A stretch of DNA of 64,000 bases, from the NCBI RefSeq assembly GCF_009827615.1, contig NZ_WTYU01000001.1:455001-519000 (forward strand). Direction: 5' to 3'. The notes beneath the pieces are model-generated. The model worked only from the letters and a program-made list of their open reading frames with translations, made no database searches and was not told where the DNA came from. Position numbers and translations under genes: made by a program. Shown piece by piece: positions 1 to 8,602 of the stretch (position 1 is its first letter; the number at the start of each line of letters is the position of its first letter). The DNA comes from Allopontixanthobacter confluentis. GTDB lineage: Bacteria; Pseudomonadota; Alphaproteobacteria; Sphingomonadales; Sphingomonadaceae.

Positions 1-457
1 CACCAGCACCTGATGCAGCCGCGGCCAGCTTTTTCCCGAAGTCGCGCGCTTTTGGTGCGGCTACGGCCAGTTGCAACTGGCCTGATGCATATTCCCCTTC
101 CTCCCCGGAATGAGTCATCGACAGGATCTGGCAGGTATAGGGCCCTTGCGCCTCGCACAGATCGGCATGGTCCTGCTGCAGAGTGGCAATGTCCTCACCC
201 GGCAACCGGTAGCCAAAATCATAGACATAGGCGACTTTGGGCATGGTGACGGGAATTTCGGCGCGGCTGTCGATAGCGGACATAGTGCCGGACTGGTGCT
301 CTTCAGACTGATCGGCAGCGGCGGACGCCATTTCTGTGTCGGCAGAGATTTCCGCCATGTCGGTGGTCGCACCATTTTCGGGTGCCTCTGCGCATCCCGA
401 CAAAAACAGCCACGGCGCGCACCCCGCAAATAAAGTGCATTTGAAACCTTGCCTCAT
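1..457 (-). CDS. DUF4349-type lipoprotein, 3' part cut by window edge
   Basis: This gene runs off the left edge, so only the first 152 codons are present. The start ATG at 457 follows a strong ribosome site (AAGGAGG, 8 bp upstream). A hydrophobic N-terminus ends in a lipobox L-S-G-C with Cys22, so the product should be an envelope lipoprotein. A low-complexity Ala/Glu/Ser stretch (residues 23-70) leads into a domain beginning YVYDFGYRLPG (77-87), followed by a segment with two cysteines (LCEAQGPYTC). This matches what I recall of DUF4349, a domain of unknown function in envelope lipoproteins. The assignment is by remembered motif, not by search. Confidence 0.7.
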   Translation of the reverse strand, partial: MRQGFKCTLFAGCAPWLFLSGCAEAPENGATTDMAEISADTEMASAAADQSEEHQSGTMSAIDSRAEIPVTMPKVAYVYDFGYRLPGEDIATLQQDHADLCEAQGPYTCQILSMTHSGEEGEYASGQLQLAVAAPKARDFGKKLAAAASGAG

Positions 458-528
458 TTCAGCCTCCTTATTGCCACAATTTGGACATAATTGAGGCAGC
501 TTTTATATTTGGCAAGCGCAAAATGGCA

Positions 529-562
529 AAAGGCTCCGCCGCAGTGAAGCGGCAGAGCCTTT
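529..562 (-). terminator. Rho-independent terminator after the DJ-1/PfpI gene
   Basis: Two 14-base arms (529-542 and 549-562) pair with one mismatch around a 6-base loop. Read on the minus strand, the stem is followed by TTTTGCCATTTT. It lies 22 bases past the stop of the gene ending at 585. Confidence 0.75.
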
Positions 563-584
563 GGTATTGTGTAAAATCAGTAGG

Positions 585-1127
585 TTAGGCAAGTTCTTTT
601 ACCATTTCCTGCACGCTGGCAATCAGCGCCTTGGAAAAGGCCGGGATGTCATCCGGGCATCGGCTCGTAATGAAATTGCCGTCCGTCACCACTTCCTGAT
701 CGACCACATTTGCCCCTGCATTTTTGAGGTCAGTGCGCACCGAAGGCCAGCTGGTAAGGGTGCGGCCTTCCACAATGCCGGCTTCGATCAGCATCCACGG
801 GGCATGGCAGATCGCTGCAATCGGCTTGCCCAGATCATTAAATGCGCGAACCATGGCAACCGCCTTGTCATTCATCCGCAAAACATCCGGGTTAATCTGG
901 CCGCCGGGCAACAGCAGCGCGTCAAAATCTTCGGCGCTTACCGTGTCGATGGTGGCGTCAACATTGACCGAATCGCCCCAGTCATCTTCGTCCCAGCCCT
1001 GAATTTCGCCTTCTTCCAGGCTGACCACTGTTGTGGAGATGCCGGCTTTTTCCAGATTGGCCTTGGGACCGGTCAATTCGGATTGTTCATAGCCGTCGGT
1101 GGCGAGGATCATTACCCGCTGTGTCAT
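585..1127 (-). CDS. DJ-1/PfpI family class I glutamine amidotransferase-like protein
   Basis: A 180-residue protein of the DJ-1/PfpI superfamily, close in form to the PfpI/YhbO/Hsp31-like stress proteins credited with deglycase or protease activity. The nucleophile elbow is visible as A-I-C-H-A-P with Cys107 followed by His108, and the conserved acidic residue is Glu15 in DGYEQSE. The length fits the family (about 170-190). The start at 1127 follows AAGGAGC, and there is no signal peptide, so it should be cytosolic. It is a single gene, transcribed away from parC, with its own terminator. The substrate cannot be judged from sequence. Confidence 0.9.
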   Translation of the reverse strand: MTQRVMILATDGYEQSELTGPKANLEKAGISTTVVSLEEGEIQGWDEDDWGDSVNVDATIDTVSAEDFDALLLPGGQINPDVLRMNDKAVAMVRAFNDLGKPIAAICHAPWMLIEAGIVEGRTLTSWPSVRTDLKNAGANVVDQEVVTDGNFITSRCPDDIPAFSKALIASVQEMVKELA

Positions 1128-1225
1128 AAATAGCTCCTTGGTTTGCTGTTGTCTGGTTAACGGGCGTGGACAGCGTGTGGTTCCCTTATTGTTAGGCGAG
1201 CCGTGGCAGTGATAGGGCAGGCGGC

Positions 1226-3535
1226 ATGGCCACCACCGACATTGAAAAAACCGATTCTGAACCTGCCGATTCCATCGTCAACGAATCCTTCGATTCCGCT
1301 TTGTCGGAACGCTATCTTGTCTATGCCATGTCCACTATCACGGCGCGGTCACTGCCTGATCTGCGCGATGGTCTGAAACCGGTCCACCGCCGGTTGCTGT
1401 GGGCCATGCGGCAGCTGAAGCTGGCGCCGACCGATGCGTTCAAGAAATCGGCCCGCGTGGTGGGTGATGTCATCGGTAAATATCACCCGCATGGCGATGC
1501 GTCGGTCTATGATGCGATGGTGCGTCTGGCGCAGAGTTTCGCGCTGCGCTATCCGCTGGTCGAAGGGCAGGGCAATTTCGGCAATATCGACGGCGATAAT
1601 GCCGCCGCCTACCGTTATACCGAAGCCCGCCTGACCAAAACGGCCATGACCCTGATGCAGGGGCTGGATGAAGGCACGGTCGATTTCATTCCGACCTATA
1701 ATGGCGAGGAAGAAGAGCCGGAGATTTTCCCCGGTATCTTCCCCAATCTGCTGGCCAATGGCGCCAGCGGCATTGCCGTGGGCATGGCCACATCCATCCC
1801 CAGCCATAATGTCGCCGAAGTGATTGATGCCACGCTGGAACTGATCGACAACCCCCATGTCGAACATGGCCGGTTGATGGAACTGTTCCACGGGCCGGAC
1901 TTTGCCACGGGCGGGCTGGTGGTGGATAGCGCGGCTGCCATTTCCCACGCCTATGAAACAGGGCGCGGTTCCTTCCGTGTGCGGGGCCGGTTCCATGCCG
2001 CCGAAGCCGAGGCGGAAGCGGACCGCGATGCCGGTATCGAGCGGCTGGGCAGCGGCCAGTGGCAGTTGGTCATCAGCGAAATTCCCTACATGGTCCAGAA
2101 GGGCAAGCTGATCGAACAGATCGCCCAGGCCATTGCCGACAAGAAACTGCCGATCCTGGAAGATGTGCGCGACGAAAGCGACGAGGCCATCCGCATCGTG
2201 CTGGTGCCGCGCAGCCGCAATGTCGATCCGGAATTGCTAAAGGAATCAATCTACAAGCTGACCGATCTGGAAAACCGGTTTGGCCTCAACCTCAACGTGC
2301 TGGATAGCACCCGCACGCCGATGGTGATGGGGCTGAAGGAATTGCTGGGCAACTGGCTGACCAGCCAGATCGACATTCTGCAACGCCGCACGCAGCACCG
2401 GCTGGACAAGATTGCGGCGCGGCTGGAACTTCTGGAAGGCTATATCATCGCTTTCCTCAATCTTGACCGCGTGATCGAGATTATCCGGACAGAAGATGAA
2501 CCAAAGCCGATCATGATGGCCGAATTCAACCTGACCGACCGGCAGACCGAAGCCATTCTGAACATGCGCCTGCGGTCCTTGCGCAGGCTGGAAGAAATGC
2601 AGCTTCGCACCGAACATGACGCCTTGCTGAAAGAACAGGGCGAGCTGGAAACCCTGCTTGCTTCGCCCGCCCGCCAGCGCACCCGCATCAAGCGTGATCT
2701 GTCTGCCTTGCGCAAGGAATATGGCGAGGACACCGCGCTGGGCGCGCGGCGCACCACCATTGCCGAGGCCAGCCCGACGGTTGAGTTTTCGATGGATGCG
2801 ATGATCGAGAAGGAGCCGGTTACGGTCATCCTGTCAGCCAAGGGGTGGATCAGGGCAGCGCGCGGCCATGTTGACCTGGGGCCGGATGGCAAGGGCGCGG
2901 AATTCAAGTTCAAGGAAGGCGATGCGCCCGCCTTTGCCCTGCATGCGCAAACAACGGACAAGCTGCTGATCGCGGTGGATACAGGCCGTTTCTACACCAT
3001 TGGCTGTGACAAGCTGCCCGGTGCGCGCGGCTTTGGTGAACCGATCCGCAATCTGCTTGATATTGAGGCGGATGCCAATATTGCCGGGCTGGTGCTGCAC
3101 CGGCCCAAGGGGCAATTGCTGCTGGCTGCCACCACGGGCAAGGGCTTCGCCGCTGAAACGGACGAGATTTTGGCGGAAACCCGTAAAGGCCGGCAGGTGG
3201 TCAACCTCAAGGGCGATAACAAGCTGGTGGTGGTGCATGAAATATCTGCCGAGCATGATCATGTGGCCGTGGTTGGCGACAACCGCAAACTGGTGATTTT
3301 CAGCCTGGAAGAATTGCCCATACTGGGCCGCGGGCAGGGCGTATCGCTGCAACGCTACCGCGATGGCGGCTTGTCCGATGCCACCACTTTTGTTCTGGAA
3401 GAAGGGCTGAGCTGGACGATGGGCGGCGAAAGCGGCCGCACGCGCACCGAAAAAGATGTGTGGCAGTGGAAAGTCGCGCGCGGCGCAGCGGGCCGTTTGC
3501 CGCCGCAAGGGTTCCCGCGCGATAACAAGTTCTAG
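1226..3535 (+). CDS. parC: DNA topoisomerase IV subunit A
   Basis: The 769-residue DNA-cleaving subunit of topoisomerase IV, which decatenates daughter chromosomes with ParE. The breakage-reunion domain opens at about residue 25. The active-site tyrosine is Tyr131 in A-Y-R-Y-T-E, and the quinolone-interacting helix is HPHGDASVYDAM (87-98). The C-terminal third is the beta-pinwheel region (e.g. KGAEFKFKEGD). It is ParC rather than GyrA because the C-terminal domain lacks a clear GyrA box and the N-terminal extension is of the ParC type. At the position of E. coli ParC Ser80 there is Ala92, and at Glu84 there is Asp96. The G+C-rich start at 1226 has only a weak ribosome site. Confidence 0.93.
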   Translation: MATTDIEKTDSEPADSIVNESFDSALSERYLVYAMSTITARSLPDLRDGLKPVHRRLLWAMRQLKLAPTDAFKKSARVVGDVIGKYHPHGDASVYDAMVRLAQSFALRYPLVEGQGNFGNIDGDNAAAYRYTEARLTKTAMTLMQGLDEGTVDFIPTYNGEEEEPEIFPGIFPNLLANGASGIAVGMATSIPSHNVAEVIDATLELIDNPHVEHGRLMELFHGPDFATGGLVVDSAAAISHAYETGRGSFRVRGRFHAAEAEAEADRDAGIERLGSGQWQLVISEIPYMVQKGKLIEQIAQAIADKKLPILEDVRDESDEAIRIVLVPRSRNVDPELLKESIYKLTDLENRFGLNLNVLDSTRTPMVMGLKELLGNWLTSQIDILQRRTQHRLDKIAARLELLEGYIIAFLNLDRVIEIIRTEDEPKPIMMAEFNLTDRQTEAILNMRLRSLRRLEEMQLRTEHDALLKEQGELETLLASPARQRTRIKRDLSALRKEYGEDTALGARRTTIAEASPTVEFSMDAMIEKEPVTVILSAKGWIRAARGHVDLGPDGKGAEFKFKEGDAPAFALHAQTTDKLLIAVDTGRFYTIGCDKLPGARGFGEPIRNLLDIEADANIAGLVLHRPKGQLLLAATTGKGFAAETDEILAETRKGRQVVNLKGDNKLVVVHEISAEHDHVAVVGDNRKLVIFSLEELPILGRGQGVSLQRYRDGGLSDATTFVLEEGLSWTMGGESGRTRTEKDVWQWKVARGAAGRLPPQGFPRDNKF

Positions 3536-3553
3536 CGCGCCGTCCCGATAGCA

Positions 3554-3590
3554 AAAGGGCCAGCGGCGATGGTATCGCCGCTGGCCCTTT
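3554..3590. terminator. Bidirectional terminator between convergent genes
   Basis: A perfect 17-base inverted repeat (3554-3570 and 3574-3590) with a 3-base loop and AAA/TTT at the stem ends. It lies between the stop of parC (3535) and the stop of the oppositely oriented gene ending at 3614, so it can serve both. Confidence 0.85.
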
Positions 3591-3613
3591 GTCATGCTCA
3601 CCTGAAGAAGGGG

Positions 3614-4132
3614 TTAGCCTTCTGCTGGCGTTGCTGCCGCAGCGGCAGCTTCAATCTGGTCCATCGTGAACAAGGCAATCAGCGTGCCACTGGCATCAAC
3701 TGCGAAATGTTCGCGCTTCAGCGCCACAGGGCCAGCTTCGATATCGACCACGACGTTGTCGCCATCGACTGATTTTACCGTGCCGAGCATGGCGTTTTTG
3801 GCGGTGTGCACCATTGCGCCGGCAACCAGTGCGGCATCGCGCTGGGCAGCAGCGGCAGCAAGCTGCTCATCCAGCATGGCGTTGATCTGCGCCTGTGTCA
3901 CGGTGATGGTCGGGCCATTGTCACTTGTGCCAAAGGCGCTGGCAGGCAGCGGCGCCTTATGCTTGCCGGTGTCCACCGTGATGACGCCATCACCAACGGC
4001 GTCCACCGTGCCAACAATGTTGCCCTGCGGGCCATAAACGGTCGCACCAACGGCAATATCGCCATCAGCAGCCAGCGCTGTAACGCTCGACAGGGCAATC
4101 GCGGTTGCAGCGGCGAATTTCAGAAATTTCAT
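3614..4132 (-). CDS. Secreted protein with two PRC-barrel-like/KOW-like repeats
   Basis: The start at 4132 was preferred over the longer frame because GGAG lies 10 bases upstream and a clean signal peptide follows (about 21 residues, ending ALA-A). The mature part of about 150 residues holds two related blocks, IAVGATVYGPQGNIVGTVDAV and LVAGAMVHTAKNAMLGTVKSV. Each has a small beta-barrel pattern seen in PRC-barrel or KOW folds, joined by an Ala-rich helix. A short Ala-rich tail follows. Export to the periplasm is likely. No specific function can be assigned. Confidence 0.75.
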   Translation of the reverse strand: MKFLKFAAATAIALSSVTALAADGDIAVGATVYGPQGNIVGTVDAVGDGVITVDTGKHKAPLPASAFGTSDNGPTITVTQAQINAMLDEQLAAAAAQRDAALVAGAMVHTAKNAMLGTVKSVDGDNVVVDIEAGPVALKREHFAVDASGTLIALFTMDQIEAAAAAATPAEG

Positions 4133-4421
4133 GAATGAGCTCCAGTCAGTTTTCGTCATGCGGCGCGACCACGCTGGTGCCATAATAGGGCGCGGCGGTC
4201 GGCCAGGGATGAGTGCGCATCACAAGGGCAGATTGTGCTGCCCGAATATCCGTCCCGCAGATCACTCTGACCGGGACAGGATCAATACGCTGTCTCGCAA
4301 CGGGCGAGGGGCCAAGCTCTAGCCATGATGGCCAGGGCTTGGCAACCGTCATCCTTTTAACGCGCCCAACATGAAGCTGCACTGAAGCATTGTGCGTGCC
4401 GGCGTTGGTGCCGGCGCAGGC

Positions 4422-5921
4422 TTAGTAAGCCGGGCGGCTGCGTGGCCGGCGATCGCCGCCGCCACTGCCGCCGCCATCACGTGGCCGTGCGGAGGTTACC
4501 GGATTGGTCACCGGGCCTCGGCCACCATCTGAGCGGGCACCATCAGAACGGCCACCTTCGGAGCGGCCACCGCTGCGTGCGCCGCCTGCATGCGCGCCGC
4601 CCCGCTTGGATCCACCACGGTTTGCGCCATCACGGCCTGCGCCATCACGGGCACGTCCGCCATTGTTGCTGCGCCCATTGCCGCCCGGCCCGCCTGGCCG
4701 ACCGCGATTGCCACCCGGCGCACGTTCCGCGCCGGAACGCTTGGGTGCAGGGGCAGGCAGCGTGCGGGACTGCAGCTGGAAATCAGACGGTAGCGGCATC
4801 GGGGTCAGTTTCACGCCGGTCAGGCGCTCGATACCCTTGATGAAGGGCTTTTCGTCTGCCGCAATATAGGAAATGGCAATCCCGTCCGCGCCGGCACGCG
4901 CGGTGCGGCCAATGCGGTGAACATATTGTTCCGAGACATTGGGAATTTCGAAGTTGAACACATGGCTGACGCCTGAAACGTCGATTCCGCGTGCGGCAAT
5001 GTCCGTGGCAATCAGCACGGGCACGGTGCCATTGCGGAAACCGTCCAGGGCGCGGGTGCGCTGGGCCTGTGTCTTGTTGCCGTGGATGGCCGCGGCATTG
5101 ATGCCGGCCGCCACCAGATGGCGCACAACCTTGTCCGCGCCATGTTTGGTGCGGGTGAATACCAGGCTGCGATCGATGGTTTTGTCATCGAGGCCAGCGC
5201 GCAGGGTCAGCGTCAGCAGTGCCTGCTTTTCAGCCTGATTGACGAAAATGCCATATTGCTCGACGCGCTCGGCCGTGGTCGATTGCGGCGCCACTTCGAC
5301 CCGGACAGGGTTCTTGATGAAGCGCTTGCCAAGATCGGCAATGGCCTTTGGCATGGTGGCGGAGAAGAACAGGCTCTGGCGGTCTTCCGGCAGCATGGCG
5401 GCAATGCGCGCCAGCGGCTTGATGAAGCCCAGATCCATCATCTGGTCCGCTTCGTCGAGAACGAAGATTTCCACATGGCGCAGGGTAAGAGCGCGCTGCT
5501 CGATCAAATCGAGCAGGCGGCCCGGCGTTGCCACCAGAACATCACAGCCCGGCACCAGCTTCCGGGCCTGCTTGCTGGCAGGCAGGCCGCCGAAGATGCA
5601 CTGGACCGAAAGATCGAGGAATTTGGCATAGCCGCGCATATTGTCGGCAATCTGCGCTGCCAGTTCGCGGGTAGGTGAAAGCACCAGCATCCGGCAACCG
5701 GACGGGAAACGCCCCGTGGGGTTCTTGGCCAGATGGTGCAGGGAAGGCAGGGAGAAGGCAGCGGTTTTGCCGGTGCCGGTCTGCGCGATACCGAGGAGGT
5801 CGCGGCCTTCCATCAGCGCAGGAATGGCCTGCGTCTGGATTGGCGTAGGGTCGGAATAACCCTTGTCGTTCAATGCGCGAAGGATAGGTTCGGCAAGGCC
5901 GAGTTGTTCAAAATAAGACAT
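4422..5921 (-). CDS. rhlE: DEAD-box ATP-dependent RNA helicase, RhlE-like
   Basis: A 499-residue cytosolic RNA helicase. All core motifs are present in order: Q motif (PTPIQTQAIP), motif I (AQTGTGKT), Ia (PTRELAAQ), II (DEAD), III (SAT) and VI (HRIGRTARAG). The core ends near residue 375. The remaining ~110 residues are Gly/Arg/Ser-rich with repeats such as GGRSDGARSDGGRG, a basic disordered tail that binds RNA in this family. RhlE-type helicases act in ribosome assembly and RNA decay and are often cold-induced. A long structured leader precedes the start, which suits that kind of control. Assignment to RhlE rather than another group rests on tail type and length. Confidence 0.9.
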   Translation of the reverse strand: MSYFEQLGLAEPILRALNDKGYSDPTPIQTQAIPALMEGRDLLGIAQTGTGKTAAFSLPSLHHLAKNPTGRFPSGCRMLVLSPTRELAAQIADNMRGYAKFLDLSVQCIFGGLPASKQARKLVPGCDVLVATPGRLLDLIEQRALTLRHVEIFVLDEADQMMDLGFIKPLARIAAMLPEDRQSLFFSATMPKAIADLGKRFIKNPVRVEVAPQSTTAERVEQYGIFVNQAEKQALLTLTLRAGLDDKTIDRSLVFTRTKHGADKVVRHLVAAGINAAAIHGNKTQAQRTRALDGFRNGTVPVLIATDIAARGIDVSGVSHVFNFEIPNVSEQYVHRIGRTARAGADGIAISYIAADEKPFIKGIERLTGVKLTPMPLPSDFQLQSRTLPAPAPKRSGAERAPGGNRGRPGGPGGNGRSNNGGRARDGAGRDGANRGGSKRGGAHAGGARSGGRSEGGRSDGARSDGGRGPVTNPVTSARPRDGGGSGGGDRRPRSRPAY

Positions 5922-5945
5922 AAATAACTTTCAGCATGCGCCATG

Positions 5946-5999
5946 CGGACTCCGGAAAAAACCGAGAGTCCGGGCGCAGAGTTTGGGTCTGCGACCCAA
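5946..5999 (-). promoter_or_regulatory. Structured 5' leader of the DEAD-box helicase
   Basis: About 250 bases separate this helicase start from the next gene. On the minus strand two strong hairpins sit 25-78 bases before the start codon. One is a perfect 7-bp stem with a 3-base loop (5983-5999). The other is a CGGACT/AGTCCG stem with an inner CGG/CCG and a T6 loop (5946-5972). Either could be a leader structure or a weak attenuator (T6 lies in the loop, not after the stem). Confidence 0.4.
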
Positions 6000-6175
6000 G
6001 CGTGAAAAGGGAAGCTTAGCGATAACGCTTGCCGTTGGTCGGGTGCCGGACTTCTGCCTTTTTGGGTGGCGAAGTTCACGCTCGCAGCCGATTGCGCATA
6101 GTCATTATGCGCCGGACGTTGTGGGCCATGTAGGTGCGTTTGTGTCAATTAGCAATGAAATTACGCGCGCCTAAT

Positions 6176-7372
6176 TCATTCTTGTGCAAGTTCTTCATCA
6201 AGAATGGTGGAAACGCGGGCTTTATCGGGAAAACCTTCTTCCAGCCAGCGAGTTTCCACCGCGTGCAATATGCGGGCAACCGCCGGTCCGGCAGCCACGC
6301 CGCGGCGGACGATTTCGCCGCCCTTCAGCGGCAGATCGGGCGCGTCCCACCCCATTATCACCGACGGATCTGCACCTGTCAGCAACAGGCGATCGATCGC
6401 GCAATCCTTTCCTTCACGGTAAACCAGCGCCTGCGGATTTTCGCTGTCGCGCATATCCCGCCCCGCCACGCAGGAAAGGCGGCTGCGCTGGCTGCGCGAC
6501 AGCCGGAGCCGGGTGGTGACGGCCGCTGCAATGGGGGGCAGGGCCGGCAGCAATGCGGCCAGCCTGCGCATGGCATCAGGTTCCAGACCGGCGGCCTTTT
6601 CCGCTGCAATCAGCTTGGCCAGCTGGGCAATTTCATGCTTGCCCGTTTCAGGCAGCACCACTTGCAGCACATGCAATTTATGCATTCGCGCCACGGTTTC
6701 GGACGGATCGGGCAGGGCCAGCAGGTTCTGCAATTCCCAGCCCACGCGTTCGCGGGACAGGCCCTTCAGCGTTTCAGCAAGGTCGGCGCAGGCCGATTCC
6801 GCATCTTCATCCAGCTGCGAGCCGAAGCGCGTCTGGAAGCGGAAATAGCGCAGGATGCGCAGATGGTCTTCACGGATGCGCTGGCGGGCATCGCCGATAA
6901 AGCGCACGCGGCGGTTTTCCAGATCATCCAGCCCGCCGAAATAGTCGCTTATTTCCAGCGATTCCGGGTGAGCATAAAGGGCATTGATGGTGAAATCCCG
7001 GCGGGAGGCATCATCGCGCCAGTCGCTGGCATATTTCACCGTGGCGCGCCTGCCATCAGTGCTGACATCATGGCGCAGGGTGGTGATTTCCACATTGCTG
7101 CCGCTGACGATGGCAGTGATGGTGCCATGGTCGATGCCGGTGGGAATAGTGCGTACGCCAATGGCTTCCAGCCGGTTGATCACATCCTGCGGTTCCAGCG
7201 GAGTGGCCGCGTCAATGTCGTGCACATCCACGCCCAGCACGGTGTCCCGCACCGCGCCGCCAACCCAGCGCACATTGTCGGCGCCAAGGGCCGCCACCAG
7301 TTCGGCAAGATCAGCCCGCTGGGTCCATTGTGCAGCAGGCAACCGGGGTGCAGCAGGTAATTGGTCAGCCAT
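6176..7372 (-). CDS. cca: CCA tRNA nucleotidyltransferase / poly(A) polymerase family
   Basis: A 398-residue class II nucleotidyltransferase that adds or repairs the 3'-CCA of tRNAs from CTP and ATP. The head domain shows WVGGAVRDTVLGVDVHDIDAAT, with the GG signature and the two metal-binding aspartates. RRDFTINALYAH and the later RxxRFIGDARQRIREDHLRILRYFRF block are the usual neck motifs. Length fits the alphaproteobacterial form. Its start overlaps the stop of the Nudix gene by 8 bases, and DUF1285 precedes both, so the three probably form one operon. Confidence 0.93.
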   Translation of the reverse strand: MADQLPAAPRLPAAQWTQRADLAELVAALGADNVRWVGGAVRDTVLGVDVHDIDAATPLEPQDVINRLEAIGVRTIPTGIDHGTITAIVSGSNVEITTLRHDVSTDGRRATVKYASDWRDDASRRDFTINALYAHPESLEISDYFGGLDDLENRRVRFIGDARQRIREDHLRILRYFRFQTRFGSQLDEDAESACADLAETLKGLSRERVGWELQNLLALPDPSETVARMHKLHVLQVVLPETGKHEIAQLAKLIAAEKAAGLEPDAMRRLAALLPALPPIAAAVTTRLRLSRSQRSRLSCVAGRDMRDSENPQALVYREGKDCAIDRLLLTGADPSVIMGWDAPDLPLKGGEIVRRGVAAGPAVARILHAVETRWLEEGFPDKARVSTILDEELAQE

Positions 7373-7970
7373 GATGCAGCGCCCTGTATGAAATCCGCCG
7401 GGATAGATTGGCTATTATAGCGGCAGTTACACCCCAGATGCGGTTACCCTGCCATCCGATTTCAAGATATTCGCGCATTTCGCCTTGCCAAAACGTGCTT
7501 TGGGGCGCGTGATTGGCAGGGTCGAGAATGAACTGCAGCGGCGCTTCAAACCAGGCAGACACTTCGGCAGGGTTGGGGATGAGCGGCAAATCAGCCGGTA
7601 TCGTGGCCAGCACCGGGGTCACATCAAACCCGCTGCCCGTGCCGAACCGGTCGGTCGCGCCGATCACCTTTACGTCTGACGATACGATGCCCAGCTCCTC
7701 GTGCGCTTCGCGCAAGGCCGCTTCCACGGCGTTTTCGCCCGGATCAATCTTGCCGCCGGGGAACGCCACCTGTCCGGGGTGGGACCGCATATCGTGTGGC
7801 CGGTGGATCAGCAGGACCCCCGGTTCGCTGCGTTCGGTCACCGCAATCAGCACTGCGGCGGGGCGGGGTGTTCCCTTGGGGCCAAGATGGCTGTCATCGC
7901 GCAGATCGGGCAATTCCAGTCCGTGGCCTTCGTCAAACAAGGCAGAAAGGTGATCGAACAGCAGGCTCAT
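7365..7970 (-). CDS. Nudix hydrolase, CoA pyrophosphatase type
   Basis: A 201-residue Nudix protein. The Nudix box is complete at residues 73-95 (G-x5-E-x7-R-E-x2-E-E-L-G-I). It is preceded by RPHDMRSHPGQVAFPGG, the signature that marks the CoA pyrophosphatase (NudL/UPF0035) branch. It should cleave CoA or oxidised CoA to 4'-phosphopantetheine and 3',5'-ADP. It sits in the middle of an overlapping operon, with a 4-base ATGA overlap with the upstream DUF1285 gene and an 8-base overlap with cca. Confidence 0.9.
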   Translation of the reverse strand: MSLLFDHLSALFDEGHGLELPDLRDDSHLGPKGTPRPAAVLIAVTERSEPGVLLIHRPHDMRSHPGQVAFPGGKIDPGENAVEAALREAHEELGIVSSDVKVIGATDRFGTGSGFDVTPVLATIPADLPLIPNPAEVSAWFEAPLQFILDPANHAPQSTFWQGEMREYLEIGWQGNRIWGVTAAIIANLSRRISYRALHHG

Positions 7971-8533
7971 CCGGCAGGCATCAGCGAAAATTTCTCGCCC
8001 AGACTGCTGACGGTCCAGTCATCCCCCTGGGCCAGCGCAATATCGGCCAGTTGCTGATAGGTGCTGCGGTTCAGCCGCGCTTCCAGCCCGCGCCGCACGG
8101 TTACATATATGGCAGGCGTCTCGCTGCTACCTGCCGCGCGGATGGGGTTGTCCGGCCCGGCAGTCACCAGTTCATCGGTATTCAGCCTGAAACCAAGCGC
8201 GCATTGGCTGTCACCTGCATCTTTCATCGATACGTCCGTGGCGATAAAGGCCGCGTCTTCCAATTCGATCGATAGTTTCTCGAACGGCGTGACCAGCCAG
8301 TGCTGGCCATCATCATCGCGCGTCAGCAAGCTTGCAAATGCCCGCACCATGGCCTGCCGTTTGATCGGGCCGCCATCGTGGAACCACGTGCCGTCTGCGG
8401 CGATCCGCATCAGGCTGTCACCCGTTCTGTCAGGCGCCCAGCTTTCCACTGGCGGCAGTTTGCGCATGGCCACCTGCTCGGCAATTTGCGCAAGGGTGAG
8501 GCTGGCGAGTTCTGGCGGTGCTTCGTAAGGCAT
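7967..8533 (-). CDS. DUF1285 domain protein
   Basis: The first gene of the DUF1285-Nudix-cca operon, 188 residues, no signal peptide or membrane segment. Typical DUF1285 blocks are visible: G-T-W-F-H-D-G-G-P-I-K-R near the N-terminal third, L-V-T-P-F-E-K-L-S-I-E-L, and R-F-N-T-D-type LNTDE. A structure-based link to the Duf1285 beta fold is known but no function is established. The conserved linkage to CoA pyrophosphatase and tRNA nucleotidyltransferase in alphaproteobacteria suggests nucleotide or RNA housekeeping, which is inference only. Confidence 0.85.
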   Translation of the reverse strand: MPYEAPPELASLTLAQIAEQVAMRKLPPVESWAPDRTGDSLMRIAADGTWFHDGGPIKRQAMVRAFASLLTRDDDGQHWLVTPFEKLSIELEDAAFIATDVSMKDAGDSQCALGFRLNTDELVTAGPDNPIRAAGSSETPAIYVTVRRGLEARLNRSTYQQLADIALAQGDDWTVSSLGEKFSLMPAG

Positions 8534-8602
8534 TCCTGCCGAATGCCAGATGCGCGGGCGGCAAACAATCCCAGGGTTTGGCAGCAGTGGTTTTTGCAGG
8601 CG

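Noticed and set aside
4146-4382. A 78-codon minus-strand frame upstream of the secreted PRC-barrel-like gene
   Set aside because: No ribosome site and no recognisable motif; it overlaps an equally long frame on the other strand. It could still be a small lineage-specific gene, but I cannot support it.
5870-6148. A 92-codon minus-strand frame overlapping the helicase start
   Set aside because: It overlaps the start of rhlE in another frame and crosses the hairpins of the leader; composition is not protein-like.
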